A stretch of DNA of 64,000 nucleotides, taken from Bin87 sp965204685. Lineage in GTDB: Bacteria; Chloroflexota; Dehalococcoidia; Lucifugimonadales; UBA3495. Below, one piece after another: positions 1-8,859 of this stretch. The number at the start of each line of letters is the position of its first letter. Positions within the stretch are counted from its first letter, which is position 1. A model generated the notes under the pieces. It did not search any database. It worked only from the letters and a program-made list of their open reading frames with translations, and had not been told where the DNA came from. Position numbers and translations under genes: made by a program. The stretch is from NCBI GenBank assembly GCA_965204685.1, contig OZ242004.1, positions 744,001 to 808,000 of the forward strand, read 5' to 3'.

Positions 1-281
1 CCCGCGCCGGCGAGATGGAAGTCTTCAAGGAATACAGCAACGAAAAGGAGATCGGCTTCGGCGTCGTCAACCCCCGCACCGACGACATCGAGCCGCCCGG
101 TCAGATCGTAGAACGCGTCAAGGAACTGCTCCAGTACTTCGACCCCGACAAGATCTACCTCAACCCCGACTGTGGCTTCGGCACCTTCGCCGAGCGCAAC
201 GTCAACACTCACGAGATGGCCGCAAAGAAGATGGCCGTGATCACCGAAGCGGCGGAGCTCCTGCGCGCGGAGTATGCATAG
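1..281 (+). CDS. MetE-like cobalamin-independent methionine synthase family protein, C-terminal end (5' truncated)
   Basis: The reading frame is open from base 3, so the gene begins upstream of the window and only about 92 C-terminal residues are seen. The segment YLNPDCGFGTFAERNVNTHE followed by an Ala/Leu-rich helix ending in ELLRAEYA is the C-terminal pattern of the MetE/UROD-fold methyltransferases: the Cys in NPDCGFG is the zinc-ligand cysteine of that family. These enzymes move a methyl group to homocysteine or related thiols. Short stand-alone C-terminal MetE paralogs are common and act on varied methyl donors, so the exact substrate cannot be told from this end. The last codons overlap the next ORF by 8 bases. 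Confidence 0.8.
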   Translation, partial: RAGEMEVFKEYSNEKEIGFGVVNPRTDDIEPPGQIVERVKELLQYFDPDKIYLNPDCGFGTFAERNVNTHEMAAKKMAVITEAAELLRAEYA

Positions 282-657
282 GGATGACGCTGCGGCGTTG
301 CCCCACGCTTTGACGGCTGGAGGCGTTCAGCGGGAGATTACCTTCCACGTTCACCGGCGATCGTATGTACGTAGCGAAATCACCGTGGGGAATCTGATCG
401 ACGTTCTGGAGAATTGGGTGGCTCGTGGTATTAGATACGATGAATCCGGCAGGCCCAGCATGGCCCACTTGGGCTGGATCGAACACGGAGGCTCACAGCG
501 CCTGATGCGGGTGGCGGTCTCAATGGATGATCAACGGATCACCACCGCGTTTGCGGACACGCCGGCCACCAACAAATGGAACAGCAGAGACTTCGACTAC
601 TTTCAGCGGACCTATGAGCAATGGGAGATACGAAATGAAGCTGAAAGTGCATTATGA
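274..657 (+). CDS. DUF4258-like small protein, possible toxin-like partner
   Basis: This 127-residue protein begins at an ATG inside the last codons of the upstream MetE-like gene. Residues about 25-95 (an HxHxRSYVRSEI start, a VLENW helix, then strands around RLMRVAVSMDD and RITTAFAD) resemble DUF4258/BrnT-like small RNase-fold proteins, but the match is by eye and weak. It overlaps the following DUF2283-like gene by about 23 bases. DUF4258 and DUF2283 genes are often found as adjacent pairs with a toxin-antitoxin-like layout, which supports a paired role. No signal peptide or membrane segment is visible. Function is unproven. Confidence 0.5.
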   Translation: MHRDDAAALPHALTAGGVQREITFHVHRRSYVRSEITVGNLIDVLENWVARGIRYDESGRPSMAHLGWIEHGGSQRLMRVAVSMDDQRITTAFADTPATNKWNSRDFDYFQRTYEQWEIRNEAESAL

Positions 658-1039
658 TCCTGATTGTGATGCAATTGGCGCTAACTACGGTCTGCCCAGG
701 AGCGGAACCTACGAATTGGCGACGGTAGGCATGGTGATGATCGACGTGCTCGATGAAGACAGCTATGAAGCGATCGGGTTAGAAGTCTTCGCCATCAGCG
801 CGTGGCTGCCCCTCGGCAAGCGGGGCTACTGCGAGGAAACGGATACGCTCACTATTGGCCGTGGCGCGGAAACCGCAACCATCATCGCCGAAAACGGCGA
901 CTTGGTGGCGTACTGGGGGCCTGACGAATATGATCCGGGTGATACAGTGCCCATCGCAGTTGGTCTGCGCAATGCGTCACAGCATCTAGCCCCGGTAATC
1001 AAGGCGATGTCTCAACCTTTGAACGCCGCCAACCGCTAA
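635..1039 (+). CDS. DUF2283-like protein
   Basis: The start is placed at the ATG giving MKLKVHYDPDCDAIGANYG, because the first about 60 residues then follow the DUF2283 pattern: a strand beginning with K/Y-x-YDPexDA, a central strand giving MVMIDVLDED, and a closing EAIGLEVFAIS. The frame stays open further upstream, but that part is Pro/Thr/Arg-rich and overlaps the previous gene. The C-terminal half (to residue 134) is an extra acidic region with no family I recognise. It overlaps the DUF4258-like gene and is probably translated with it. DUF2283 proteins are of unknown function and are often the candidate antitoxin of such pairs. Confidence 0.55.
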   Translation: MKLKVHYDPDCDAIGANYGLPRSGTYELATVGMVMIDVLDEDSYEAIGLEVFAISAWLPLGKRGYCEETDTLTIGRGAETATIIAENGDLVAYWGPDEYDPGDTVPIAVGLRNASQHLAPVIKAMSQPLNAANR

Positions 1040-1096
1040 CGGATCAGAAGAAAACTAACCCGCCCGTCAACCCCGTCAGCAATAAGGAGCCGAACC

Positions 1097-1636
1097 ATGG
1101 CGCAAGCACAGGAAGGAAATCTCAACGGTCTGCCCCGGGAGAAACTGGCCGAGGTGCTGGACTCCTTTCGGGACCCGGAAGTATTCAACGCAGTGACCGG
1201 CCCGTGGAAGTCCCGCGTCGTCTGGCAGGACGGTATGCGCGCCCGCGCCTACATGCGCAACCACCAGGTTGACATGGACGAGCCCGGCGACCTCACCGCC
1301 ACCGACGTTGCCGCCAGCGCCCACGAGCAGTTGCTCTCCGCCATCGGCAGCTGCATGACCGTCGGCTTCGTGGTCAACGCCACCAAGCAGGGCGTGCGCG
1401 TCCACGACCTGGAAATCGCGGTGGAGGGCTACTTCGACAACATCCGCAAGTGGGCCGGCGTTGAGGACGAGGGCAATCCCGGCTACGGCCAGATCTCGGC
1501 CAAGTGCTTCGTGCGCGCCGACGCCGACGAGGACACCCTGCGGGAAATCTGGCGGCTGGCCGTGGAAGGCTCACCCGTCACCCAATCGGTAGCCAACCCC
1601 ACCTCGGTGCAAACCGAGTTCGAAATGGTCGGCTGA
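1097..1636 (+). CDS. OsmC/Ohr family protein
   Basis: A 179-residue OsmC-fold protein with an AAGGAG ribosome site at 1084-1089. The central helix carries the conserved LLSAIGSCMTVGF, with Cys in the usual first peroxidatic/redox position. It is followed by the GVRVHDLEIAVEGYFD strand, and the C-terminus VTQSVANPTSVQTEFE matches the end of the OsmC domain. These proteins reduce organic hydroperoxides or act as thiol-dependent redox proteins. In the C-terminal half the usual second cysteine lies in a SPV-TQ context, with no Cys seen there, so hydroperoxidase activity by the classical two-Cys mechanism is doubtful. The rhodanese gene follows with a one-base overlap (TGATG), suggesting translational coupling and a shared sulfur/redox role. 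Confidence 0.85.
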   Translation: MAQAQEGNLNGLPREKLAEVLDSFRDPEVFNAVTGPWKSRVVWQDGMRARAYMRNHQVDMDEPGDLTATDVAASAHEQLLSAIGSCMTVGFVVNATKQGVRVHDLEIAVEGYFDNIRKWAGVEDEGNPGYGQISAKCFVRADADEDTLREIWRLAVEGSPVTQSVANPTSVQTEFEMVG

Positions 1637-2409
1637 TGGCGACCTTCGTTACCGCGGATTGGGTCGCCGAGCGCATCGGCCAGCCGGGTTATCTGATAAT
1701 CGATCCCCGGTCGGCCATGCGCTATCTCATGGGCCACCTGCGGGGAGCCGTCAGCGTTCCCTACAAGAAACTGCAAGCGCCCGACGGACGCCTGGGCCCG
1801 CCCGAACAACTGGCCGCCGCCTTTGGCGACGCCGGCCTCGGAGACGACGTCACACCCATCCTCTACGACCACCAGGACGGGCGCAACGCCGCCATGGCCA
1901 CGTGGGTGCTGGAGTACCTCGGCCGGAACGACGTCCACATCATGGACCTGAGCTACGAGGCGTGGAAAGACGAAGGCCGCGAGGTACTGTACCGCCCCGT
2001 TCTCACGAGAGCGGCCGGCTTTACGGTCCGGCTGAACCCGGCCATCCGCGCCACCCTGGACGACGTGGCCAACCGGGGAGCCGCCAGTCTGGTGGACGCC
2101 CGCACCGCCGAGGAGTTCCGGGGCGAATTCGAGGCGGATCACCGTCCCGGCCATATCCCCGGCGCCGTCAGTCTCCCCCATGCCGACCTGACCGGCGCCG
2201 ATGGCAACCTGTATGCCGGCCAGGACACGCTGCGGGAACGGCTGGCCGGAGCCGGCATCGGGGAAGGCGAACCCGTCATCGCCTACTGCCGCAGCGGCAT
2301 TCGCGCGGCCGTCACGTGGCTGGCCCTGGCCCAGGTGGGCTACACCGTCAGCCTGTACGACGGTTCCTACGTCGATTGGATGGACAGCGACCAGCCGGTA
2401 GAAACGTAA
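1636..2409 (+). CDS. Two-domain rhodanese sulfurtransferase
   Basis: The start is the ATG that overlaps the OsmC stop; the protein is then 257 residues and begins directly with the rhodanese fold. The N-terminal domain (about 1-130) has the IDPRSAMRYLMGHLRGAVSVPY pattern but an Asp where the catalytic Cys would be (YDHQDGRNA), as is usual for the inactive domain of tandem rhodaneses. The C-terminal domain (about 140-257) has VDARTAEEFRGE and the active loop YCRSGIRA with Cys218. The enzyme should transfer a sulfane sulfur from thiosulfate or 3-mercaptopyruvate to a thiol acceptor; the CRxGxR loop alone does not decide the donor. Confidence 0.9.
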   Translation: MATFVTADWVAERIGQPGYLIIDPRSAMRYLMGHLRGAVSVPYKKLQAPDGRLGPPEQLAAAFGDAGLGDDVTPILYDHQDGRNAAMATWVLEYLGRNDVHIMDLSYEAWKDEGREVLYRPVLTRAAGFTVRLNPAIRATLDDVANRGAASLVDARTAEEFRGEFEADHRPGHIPGAVSLPHADLTGADGNLYAGQDTLRERLAGAGIGEGEPVIAYCRSGIRAAVTWLALAQVGYTVSLYDGSYVDWMDSDQPVET

Positions 2410-2580
2410 GTTATCTGAACGCGCGACTGATAAGTCGTCACGCCGTCTTGCGTGCTACATAACGGCACGCCTCATGAGTATCCATTCTCCCCCGAGCGGT
2501 CATTGCGTGCGACGCATGGCAACCTCGGGGCTTAAATCCAGAGTGCGTTGGCCGTGAGCGCGGCCATGAAGGAGACAGCC

Positions 2581-3429
2581 ATGCCACCGAACCTGGTGCC
2601 CTACCTGCTTTACGAACCCGAGGACTCGGGCATCCTGTGGATCAAGTTCAACCGGCCCGAGCGCATGAACGCGCTCATCGGCTCATCCGAGGAGAACGGC
2701 ACCGTCGCCAAGGTGGGCGAGTACATGCGCGCCGGCGACGACGATCCCAACGTGCGGGTGATGGTGCTCACCGGCGTCGGTCGCGGCTTCTGCTCCGGCG
2801 CGGACATGCGCCGCGACAACTCGCCGGACGTCACCGGCGAAAACTTTGTGGGCAACCGGGGGACCATCGAAGGGCCGGACGCCGCGCGGGAGCACTTCTA
2901 CCACGGCTTCACCAAGCTGCACCGCGACATCTCCCAGGTCCGCAAGCCCACCATCGCCATGATCAACGGCCCGGCTGTGGGCTCCGGCATGGACATGGCC
3001 CTGCACTGCGACATCCGCCTGGGCTGCGAGAACACCCGCTTCATCGGATACCAGCAACTCGGCCAGATCATCGAAAACGGCGGCAGCTACTACCTGCCCA
3101 GGATGGTCGGCCTGGGCCGCGCCCTGGAGTTCGCCTACACCGGCCACCTGGACGCCCAGCGGGCCTACGAGTGGGGAATGCTCAACTACCTGGTTCCCTC
3201 TGAAGACCTGGAGCAGACCACCCGCGACCTGTGCGACCGCATCATCCGCACGCCGCCCATGGTGCAGTGGATCAGCAAGCGCATCATGCGCGCCGCCCTG
3301 GACAGCACCCTGGAAACGACCATGACGCTGACGTCCAACGCCGGGGGAATACTGAGTGGGTCGGAGGACGCCCGGGAGGCGCGACAGGCGTTCCTCGAAA
3401 AACGTGCGCCGGAATTCAAGGGCCGGTAG
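2581..3429 (+). CDS. Enoyl-CoA hydratase/isomerase (crotonase) family protein
   Basis: The ATG at 2581 is preferred to the upstream in-frame ATG at 2548, because AAGGAG (2570-2575) lies 5 bases before it. The 282-residue protein has the crotonase oxyanion-hole segments RGFCSGADMRRDN and INGPAVGSGMDMALHCDIRL, and the LGQIIENGGSYYLPRMVG segment where many hydratases carry catalytic acids. The C-terminal helix AREARQAFLEKRAPEFKGR is typical. The family handles acyl-CoA thioesters (hydration, isomerisation, hydrolysis). The substrate cannot be set from sequence, and no other fatty-acid gene is adjacent. A second crotonase lies at 42.7 kb. Confidence 0.85.
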   Translation: MPPNLVPYLLYEPEDSGILWIKFNRPERMNALIGSSEENGTVAKVGEYMRAGDDDPNVRVMVLTGVGRGFCSGADMRRDNSPDVTGENFVGNRGTIEGPDAAREHFYHGFTKLHRDISQVRKPTIAMINGPAVGSGMDMALHCDIRLGCENTRFIGYQQLGQIIENGGSYYLPRMVGLGRALEFAYTGHLDAQRAYEWGMLNYLVPSEDLEQTTRDLCDRIIRTPPMVQWISKRIMRAALDSTLETTMTLTSNAGGILSGSEDAREARQAFLEKRAPEFKGR

Positions 3430-3440
3430 GCTACACGGTT

Positions 3441-4316
3441 CTATCGTTGACCAAACTCACGCACGATCCCGGATAACCAGTCAACCGCTTCGGGGTACTG
3501 GTCGCAATGGAGCACGAATTCTTGACCGCGCCCAGCGCTCCGGAGATAAGCATGGTTTCGGTCATAATCCCATCGATCAAGGTCAGGGTGGTAAGTCAAC
3601 GGAGACTTGCCACTATCTGGATAGAAAAATCTCGGCAGTCGCCAATTTGACGCCGGCTGACCCTTTCGCGTCAAAACCAACTGTTCGTGAACTCGAGGGA
3701 ACACTCCGGCTCCGGGTGCTGACATCGCAGTACCGTTGAGGTTCAAATTTTGCGTCGCCACGTAGAGCGTGTTGTTTGAGCCTACGTACCAACGAAATTG
3801 ACAGTGGTACGTTGCCCATTCGAACTTCTCATCGTGCCTGATCTCATCGACCTTGCAAACCTGCTCGATCTGGAGCCAGCCCCACAGAATGTGTTGCTGC
3901 ACTGCGCCCCTAACAAAGCGCCATCCAGTGCTCATTTTCTCTACTCGCCGGAAGAGGCCAAAGAACAAGAACACATCCCCGGCGTCGACGCGCTGATTTG
4001 CTAAATGAGACTGTGAAGCGCCTACCTGTCCGAAAAGTCCCCTCCAGTTACTGGAACGCGCGATGGCGCTCGGGCGGATATCGGGGTCCAACCCTGCCAA
4101 ATGCCATGCTGGATGCCGACCGTCAGTAAGGTCTTCCACCACCTGCCCGATGTTGATATTGCCGTGATGAAGATCTTCGTAGCGTATTGGCTCTTCGTCG
4201 TCGTAACCGGGAACAGGCAACGAATACATCGTGCCATCGGGAAAAATGGGGCTGGGGCAGCCACCAGATGCGGAGTCAAACCCCTTTCTGCTTATGATTA
4301 GTCTTCGGGGTTTCAT
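3441..4316 (-). CDS. Nmad3-family protein (nucleotide modification associated domain 3)
   Basis: The N-terminus reads LIISRKGFDSASGGCPSPIF followed by PDGTMYSLPVPGYDDEEPI, which is the hallmark of the Nmad3 family, named from its genomic association with phage and mobile DNA-base modification enzymes. The rest (291 residues in all) has conserved aromatic/His positions, including FFGLFRRV and WRFVRGAVQQHILWGWLQI, and no signal peptide. The biochemical activity of Nmad3 is unknown; a role in nucleotide metabolism or base modification is predicted in the literature from context only. Here it stands alone between metabolic genes. Its lower GC content and the lack of other phage genes suggest acquisition by transfer. 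Confidence 0.8.
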   Translation of the reverse strand: MKPRRLIISRKGFDSASGGCPSPIFPDGTMYSLPVPGYDDEEPIRYEDLHHGNINIGQVVEDLTDGRHPAWHLAGLDPDIRPSAIARSSNWRGLFGQVGASQSHLANQRVDAGDVFLFFGLFRRVEKMSTGWRFVRGAVQQHILWGWLQIEQVCKVDEIRHDEKFEWATYHCQFRWYVGSNNTLYVATQNLNLNGTAMSAPGAGVFPRVHEQLVLTRKGQPASNWRLPRFFYPDSGKSPLTYHPDLDRWDYDRNHAYLRSAGRGQEFVLHCDQYPEAVDWLSGIVREFGQR

Positions 4317-4373
4317 CCGTTGCGCCTCGCTTCTGCAATCAGCACGACAAAATCAGGCCGTCCCTAACACCGT

Positions 4374-4895
4374 TCACTCCGCAAACGTCAACGGCTGCCC
4401 GAACTTCTCGCCGTGGGCGATCTCGGACATGGGCTTGCGCGGCGTTCCTGTCCCCGGCTCACGCATGATGCGGTAGCCGAAGGGCAGTACCGTGATCAGC
4501 TCCAGCTCTTCGGGGATGCCCAGCAGAGACTTTACCTGGTCCTGCGCCTCCCCGCGGACGCCGACGAAGCAGGTACCCAGGCCCTCGGACCAGGCCACCA
4601 GTTCCATCTGCTGCAGGGCGCGGCCGGCGTCCAGCTGGGCGCGGCGTGCGCCGTCCATGACGATGGCGATGGCAACCTGGGACTTGCCGATGAAGGCGCC
4701 CTGGGTGCAGATTTCGCCGAGCTGTTTGATCGTGTCGGGGTCCCGGACGACGATGAAGTGCCAGGGCTGGGTGTTGCTGGAGCTGGGCGCCCAGCGGGCC
4801 GCCTGCAGGATCTTGTGCAGCACTGCGTCGGACACCGGCTGGTCAGTGAAGTCGCGGATGGTGCGGCGGGTGCGGATGGCATTGAAAACGTCCAT
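4374..4895 (-). CDS. Nitroreductase family FMN oxidoreductase
   Basis: The start is set at the ATG giving MDVFNAIRTRRTIRDFTDQP, with a GAGGT ribosome site 7 bases upstream; an in-frame ATG eight codons earlier lacks one. The 173-residue protein shows the FMN-binding RxRRTIRDF motif at its N-terminus, the helix ARWAPSSSNTQPWHFIVV, and the GLGTCFVGVRG segment near 110. It ends with a PFGYR segment that closes the flavin site. Members reduce nitro groups, quinones or other activated compounds with NAD(P)H; the substrate is not predictable. It sits next to an SMP-30 lactonase on the same strand and faces a second nitroreductase across a 1.2-kb divergent arrangement. Confidence 0.85.
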   Translation of the reverse strand: MDVFNAIRTRRTIRDFTDQPVSDAVLHKILQAARWAPSSSNTQPWHFIVVRDPDTIKQLGEICTQGAFIGKSQVAIAIVMDGARRAQLDAGRALQQMELVAWSEGLGTCFVGVRGEAQDQVKSLLGIPEELELITVLPFGYRIMREPGTGTPRKPMSEIAHGEKFGQPLTFAE

Positions 4896-4958
4896 TTGAT
4901 TACCTCGAACAGATGTCACGGGGAGCGAGTTGAAGCGCTATGTCTCGCGGTGGCGTGC

Positions 4959-5876
4959 TTAGCGCACCGGCGGCCACATGATCCAGCCCCGGCGGCCGGT
5001 GTTGCGCAGGCGCAGCAGGTGGCCGCCCAGCGTGGTGACGTACAGGCTGCTCTGGTCGGCGTCGCCGAAGCAGCAGTTGGTGGGCATGTCCACCCCCACG
5101 GGCATGGGGTACGTCTCCAGGACGCGCCCCTCCGGCGTCCACACGTAGAGCATGGGGCCGGGGCCGCTGGCCCAGTTGCCGGCGGTTCCAACGATGTTCC
5201 CATCAGAGTCCAGGCACATGCCGTCGATGCCACGCTGGGGGCCGCGATGGTCGGCGCCAAACTGGTGCAGCACGATGTACTGGCCCAGCGAGCCATCGGC
5301 GTTGATGGGGTACGACCGCAGTTCGCGCACTGCGCCGGGTTCGTTGTCGGTTTGGATGATGTAGAGGGTCTGATCATCCGGTGAGACCAGCAGACCGTTG
5401 GTGCCGGTGGTGTCGAAGGTAACCTGCTGGCAGGTGTAGGAACCGTCGGGCTGCGGGGCGGCGCGGAGGATGTCACGGCCGGACATCTCCGGCTGCTCGC
5501 TGGGGTCGATGTTGCCGGCGTTCCACGGGTTGCTGAACCAGATGCGGCCCTGCCGGTCGATGGCCAGGTCGTTGGGCGTATTCAGCCGCTGGTCGCCCAG
5601 CCGGTCGACGATGGTCGTGGTAGTGCCGTTGGAGTCGAAGCGAACGATGGCCCTCCCGCCGGAGCAGCACCCGTACAGCCGGCCCTCGGCGTCGAAAGCC
5701 AGCCCGTTGGTATGGTTGGTGTTTTCCCGGTACACCGTACACTCGCCGGTGTCCGGGTGGTACGCCATGATGCGGCTGGCGGGTATGTGGGTGAACAGCA
5801 GGCGGCGGCCATCCCAGGCGGGCCCCTCGGTCAGGCGGCTGAAGGGTCCGGCGACGTGCTCCCATTGCAGTGCCAT
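4959..5876 (-). CDS. SMP-30/gluconolactonase/LRE-family beta-propeller
   Basis: A 305-residue protein with a strong AGGAGG ribosome site. It shows the SMP-30 six-bladed propeller signature: TEGPAWDGRRLLFTHI (metal-ligand Glu at the start of blade 1), HTNGLAFDAEGRLYGCCSGG, NTPNDLAIDRQGRIWFSNP (ligand Asn/Asp), GTNGLLVSPDDQTLY, and RGIDGMCLDSDGNIVGT (ligand Asp). The C-terminal PTNCCFGDADQSSLYVTT is also family-typical. There is no signal peptide, so it should be cytoplasmic. Such enzymes hydrolyse sugar or other lactones with a Ca/Zn/Mg ion. A paralog with the same C-terminal pattern lies at 24.8-25.7 kb. Confidence 0.88.
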   Translation of the reverse strand: MALQWEHVAGPFSRLTEGPAWDGRRLLFTHIPASRIMAYHPDTGECTVYRENTNHTNGLAFDAEGRLYGCCSGGRAIVRFDSNGTTTTIVDRLGDQRLNTPNDLAIDRQGRIWFSNPWNAGNIDPSEQPEMSGRDILRAAPQPDGSYTCQQVTFDTTGTNGLLVSPDDQTLYIIQTDNEPGAVRELRSYPINADGSLGQYIVLHQFGADHRGPQRGIDGMCLDSDGNIVGTAGNWASGPGPMLYVWTPEGRVLETYPMPVGVDMPTNCCFGDADQSSLYVTTLGGHLLRLRNTGRRGWIMWPPVR

Positions 5877-6068
5877 ATTGTCCTCCTGGATTCAGGTATG
5901 GGATTTGTTCTCAGTGAGCCGGGCCGGCCCATTCCGGGTAAACGAAAATCGTTCTGCCCGCCCGGCATGGCGTCATTGTATGCTACCCCGCCGGCAAAGT
6001 CATCGCGGCGAGATTGGTTGGGATCCGGTACGCCGAACTGCCGCTTGTTTGGCGGCAACGTTTACGGT

Positions 6069-6086
6069 TATAGTGTGGACACTTAT
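6069..6086 (+). promoter_or_regulatory. Candidate -10 element with overlapping dyad before the nitroreductase gene
   Basis: TATAGT at 6069-6074, with TTGTTT 18 bases upstream, forms a plausible sigma-70-type promoter. A short inverted repeat, AGTGT-GG-ACACT with flanking ATA/TAT symmetry (6070-6086), overlaps and follows the -10 box, where a repressor could act. It is read by eye only. Confidence 0.4.
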
Positions 6087-6123
6087 CATCAGTTTGAATC
6101 CATCCTAAACGGGAGTTGCTGAG

Positions 6124-6726
<603 letters not shown>

Positions 6727-6822
6727 CCGCGACATGGCGGCCATCTCACCCGTCGCTTCCCCGGGCGATGGGTTCCGACTTGCGCTATACTGACCGCCGA
6801 TTCATCGCGCAAGGAGTTCCCC

Positions 6823-7329
6823 ATGCCCTGGGCAGAGACCATAGTTGACACCCTGAAGAAGTGGGACACGTCGCTCATCGCCTACGTGCCCGACATCTCC
6901 ATCGACCGGGTGACCAGCATCATCAACGAGGACCCGTTCTTCCACCTGGTGTCCTGTACCCGCGAGGAGGAGGCCGTCGGCGTGGCCGTGGGCAGCTACG
7001 CCGTGGGACGGAACGCCGCCGTGTTCATGCAGTCCAGCGGCTTCGGCAACAGCATCAACGGCATCGCCAGCCTGTGCCTGCCCTCTCGGACGCCCATCCC
7101 CATCTTCATGAACTTGCGGGGGCAGGTGGGCGAGTTCAACATCGCCCAGGTGGCCATGGGCCGGAACACCACGCCCATCCTGGACCTGTTCGGCATCGCC
7201 CACTACACCATCGAAAGCGAGGACCGGATGGACACGCTGCTGGACGGCGTGATGAAGCTGTGCCACGCGCACCGCAACCCGGTCGCCATCTGCATGACCC
7301 CCATGCTCCACGGAGGCAAAATTGCTTAG
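6823..7329 (+). CDS. ThDP-dependent decarboxylase, alpha (PYR-domain) subunit, sulfopyruvate/phosphonopyruvate decarboxylase type
   Basis: At 168 residues this is a single PYR domain of the thiamine-diphosphate enzyme fold. The segment VSCTREEEAVGVAVGSYAVG carries the conserved Glu that activates the cofactor, and QSSGFGNSINGIASLCLP is the usual following helix. Split alpha/beta enzymes of this size are the ComD/ComE sulfopyruvate decarboxylases and related phosphonopyruvate decarboxylases. The next gene supplies the cofactor-binding half and overlaps by 8 bases, so the two should form one complex. The substrate is inferred from domain architecture only. Confidence 0.8.
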   Translation: MPWAETIVDTLKKWDTSLIAYVPDISIDRVTSIINEDPFFHLVSCTREEEAVGVAVGSYAVGRNAAVFMQSSGFGNSINGIASLCLPSRTPIPIFMNLRGQVGEFNIAQVAMGRNTTPILDLFGIAHYTIESEDRMDTLLDGVMKLCHAHRNPVAICMTPMLHGGKIA

Positions 7330-7879
7330 GTTCGACGCCACCCAACTGGTCCTGCGCCACGCCGGGGATTCGCCCATCGTGGGCAACCTGGGCCCCACCA
7401 GCGATGAGCTGTACCACGCCGGTCACCGGGACCGGAACTTCTACACCTACGGCAGCATGGGCTTGTGCTCGTCCATCGCCTTGGGCATGGCCCTGTCCAC
7501 CGACGACAAGGTGATCTCGCTGGACGGCGACGGCTCCCTGCTGATGAACCTGGGCGCCATCGCCACCATCGGGCGGGAGAACCCGTCGAACCTGGTCGTG
7601 GTCGTCTGGGACAACGAGATGTGGGGACAGACCGGCGGCCAGGACAGTCACACTGCCACCAACACCAACCTGGAAGAGGTCGCCAACTCCTGCGGCATCA
7701 CCAAGACCGCCACCGTGAACGACCTGGAAACCCTGGAAGAGGCATTCGGTCGGGCCATGCGCGAGCCGGGCCCCTGGTTCATCGTCGCCAAGATCGAAGA
7801 AGCCGACGAGTACATGCCGGTCGCCCCGGTGGAGCCGGAGTTCACGCTGTACCGTTTCCGGAATACGTACGTGGGGTGA
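7322..7879 (+). CDS. ThDP-dependent decarboxylase, beta (PP-domain) subunit
   Basis: The gene starts at TTG, five bases after GGAGG (7312-7316) and inside the upstream subunit gene. The 185-residue protein is a PP domain: the ThDP/Mg-binding motif begins with GDGSLLMNLGAIATIG and ends about 28 residues later with the Asn of VVWDNEMWG. The following TGGQDS helix is typical of sulfopyruvate and phosphonopyruvate decarboxylase beta chains. It forms the active site together with the PYR subunit just upstream. A ComB-like phosphatase at 55.2-55.9 kb is another enzyme of sulfonate metabolism, though not in the same operon. Confidence 0.82.
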   Translation: MLRFDATQLVLRHAGDSPIVGNLGPTSDELYHAGHRDRNFYTYGSMGLCSSIALGMALSTDDKVISLDGDGSLLMNLGAIATIGRENPSNLVVVVWDNEMWGQTGGQDSHTATNTNLEEVANSCGITKTATVNDLETLEEAFGRAMREPGPWFIVAKIEEADEYMPVAPVEPEFTLYRFRNTYVG

Positions 7880-7883
7880 AGGG

Positions 7884-8636
7884 GTGGCAAAAGCGATGGC
7901 GGAGGGGGAATACAGCGATTACATCATATACGCTGACGAGAGCGGGGACCCCAACCTGACGTCAATTGACGCGGACTACCCGGTTTTTGTTCTCAACTTC
8001 TGCGTTTTTCGCAAGGATGACTACGCTAAATCGGTCCTGCCTGCGGTGGCGGCGTTCAAGTTCGAGCATTTCGGGCATGACGACGTGGTGCTGCACGAGA
8101 ACGAAATACGCCTACAGAGAACGCCATTCGTCTTTCTACGAGACGAGCAACAGCGGGCGCTTTTTATGGCAAAGCTGGACCGGCTGATCAGGCAAGCAGA
8201 TTTTACAATCATTGCCGCCGTGGTTGACAAGCGCAGGTTGGAGCAACCGCACGACCCCTACGAGATAGCTCTGCGAAATTGTATAGAACGCACTTGCGGC
8301 TTTCTGGGAAACCTCGGAGAGTGTAAGCGGACAACACACATCATAATCGAGAGCCGCGGTAACAAGGAAGACAGGCAACTGACGGAGGCATTTCGGCGCA
8401 TTCGGCATGGCGAAAACCCGTCCGGCCAAACCCTGCCAAGTCTTGATATTGAATTTGCGGACAAGAAAGCCAACTCGGCAGGGTTACAAATTGCAGATTT
8501 GACCGCTCGCCCAATTGGCCGGCATTTCATTGACCCAGAGCAGTCTAACCGAGCTTGGGATGCGATTGACCCCAAGCTGTTGCGTTCTCCGCAAGGCGAT
8601 GTGGATGGATGGGGACTGACGATCTCGCCAAAATAG
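7884..8636 (+). CDS. DUF3800 domain protein
   Basis: The 250-residue protein starts IIYADESGDPN and ends with FADKKANSAGLQIADLTARPI, the two motifs that define DUF3800, a family predicted to have an RNase H-like fold with acidic residues in both motifs. It starts at GTG 7884, or possibly at the ATG 12 bases later. DUF3800 proteins are scattered by transfer and often sit in accessory or defence regions; no activity is established. It lies 4 bases after the decarboxylase gene but is markedly less GC-rich, which points to insertion. A clear terminator follows. Confidence 0.85.
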   Translation: MAKAMAEGEYSDYIIYADESGDPNLTSIDADYPVFVLNFCVFRKDDYAKSVLPAVAAFKFEHFGHDDVVLHENEIRLQRTPFVFLRDEQQRALFMAKLDRLIRQADFTIIAAVVDKRRLEQPHDPYEIALRNCIERTCGFLGNLGECKRTTHIIIESRGNKEDRQLTEAFRRIRHGENPSGQTLPSLDIEFADKKANSAGLQIADLTARPIGRHFIDPEQSNRAWDAIDPKLLRSPQGDVDGWGLTISPK

Positions 8637-8643
8637 GGAAAAA

Positions 8644-8667
8644 CCCCGGAGTAGTCCGGGGCTTTTT
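8644..8667 (+). terminator. Rho-independent terminator after the DUF3800 gene
   Basis: CCCCGGA and TCCGGGG form a perfect 7-bp stem around a GTAG loop, followed by CTTTTT. The preceding As make it partly bidirectional. It lies 8 bases after the DUF3800 stop codon and closes the transcript. Confidence 0.85.
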
Positions 8668-8859
8668 ACACGGATTGGGAACTACCCTGGTCCTCAGCGA
8701 AGGGCCTGTACTACTCCAAGCCAATCGCCGGCAGGCAATGGCCCACCTTCAACGCACTTGATTGCTAACGGTCAAGCCGCAGCCAAATCCGCCGACCGTA
8801 ACCACCCCCAATCACAGTATCATCTTATATCCAATTGGGTATGTCCGTCAAAGTTCCGT

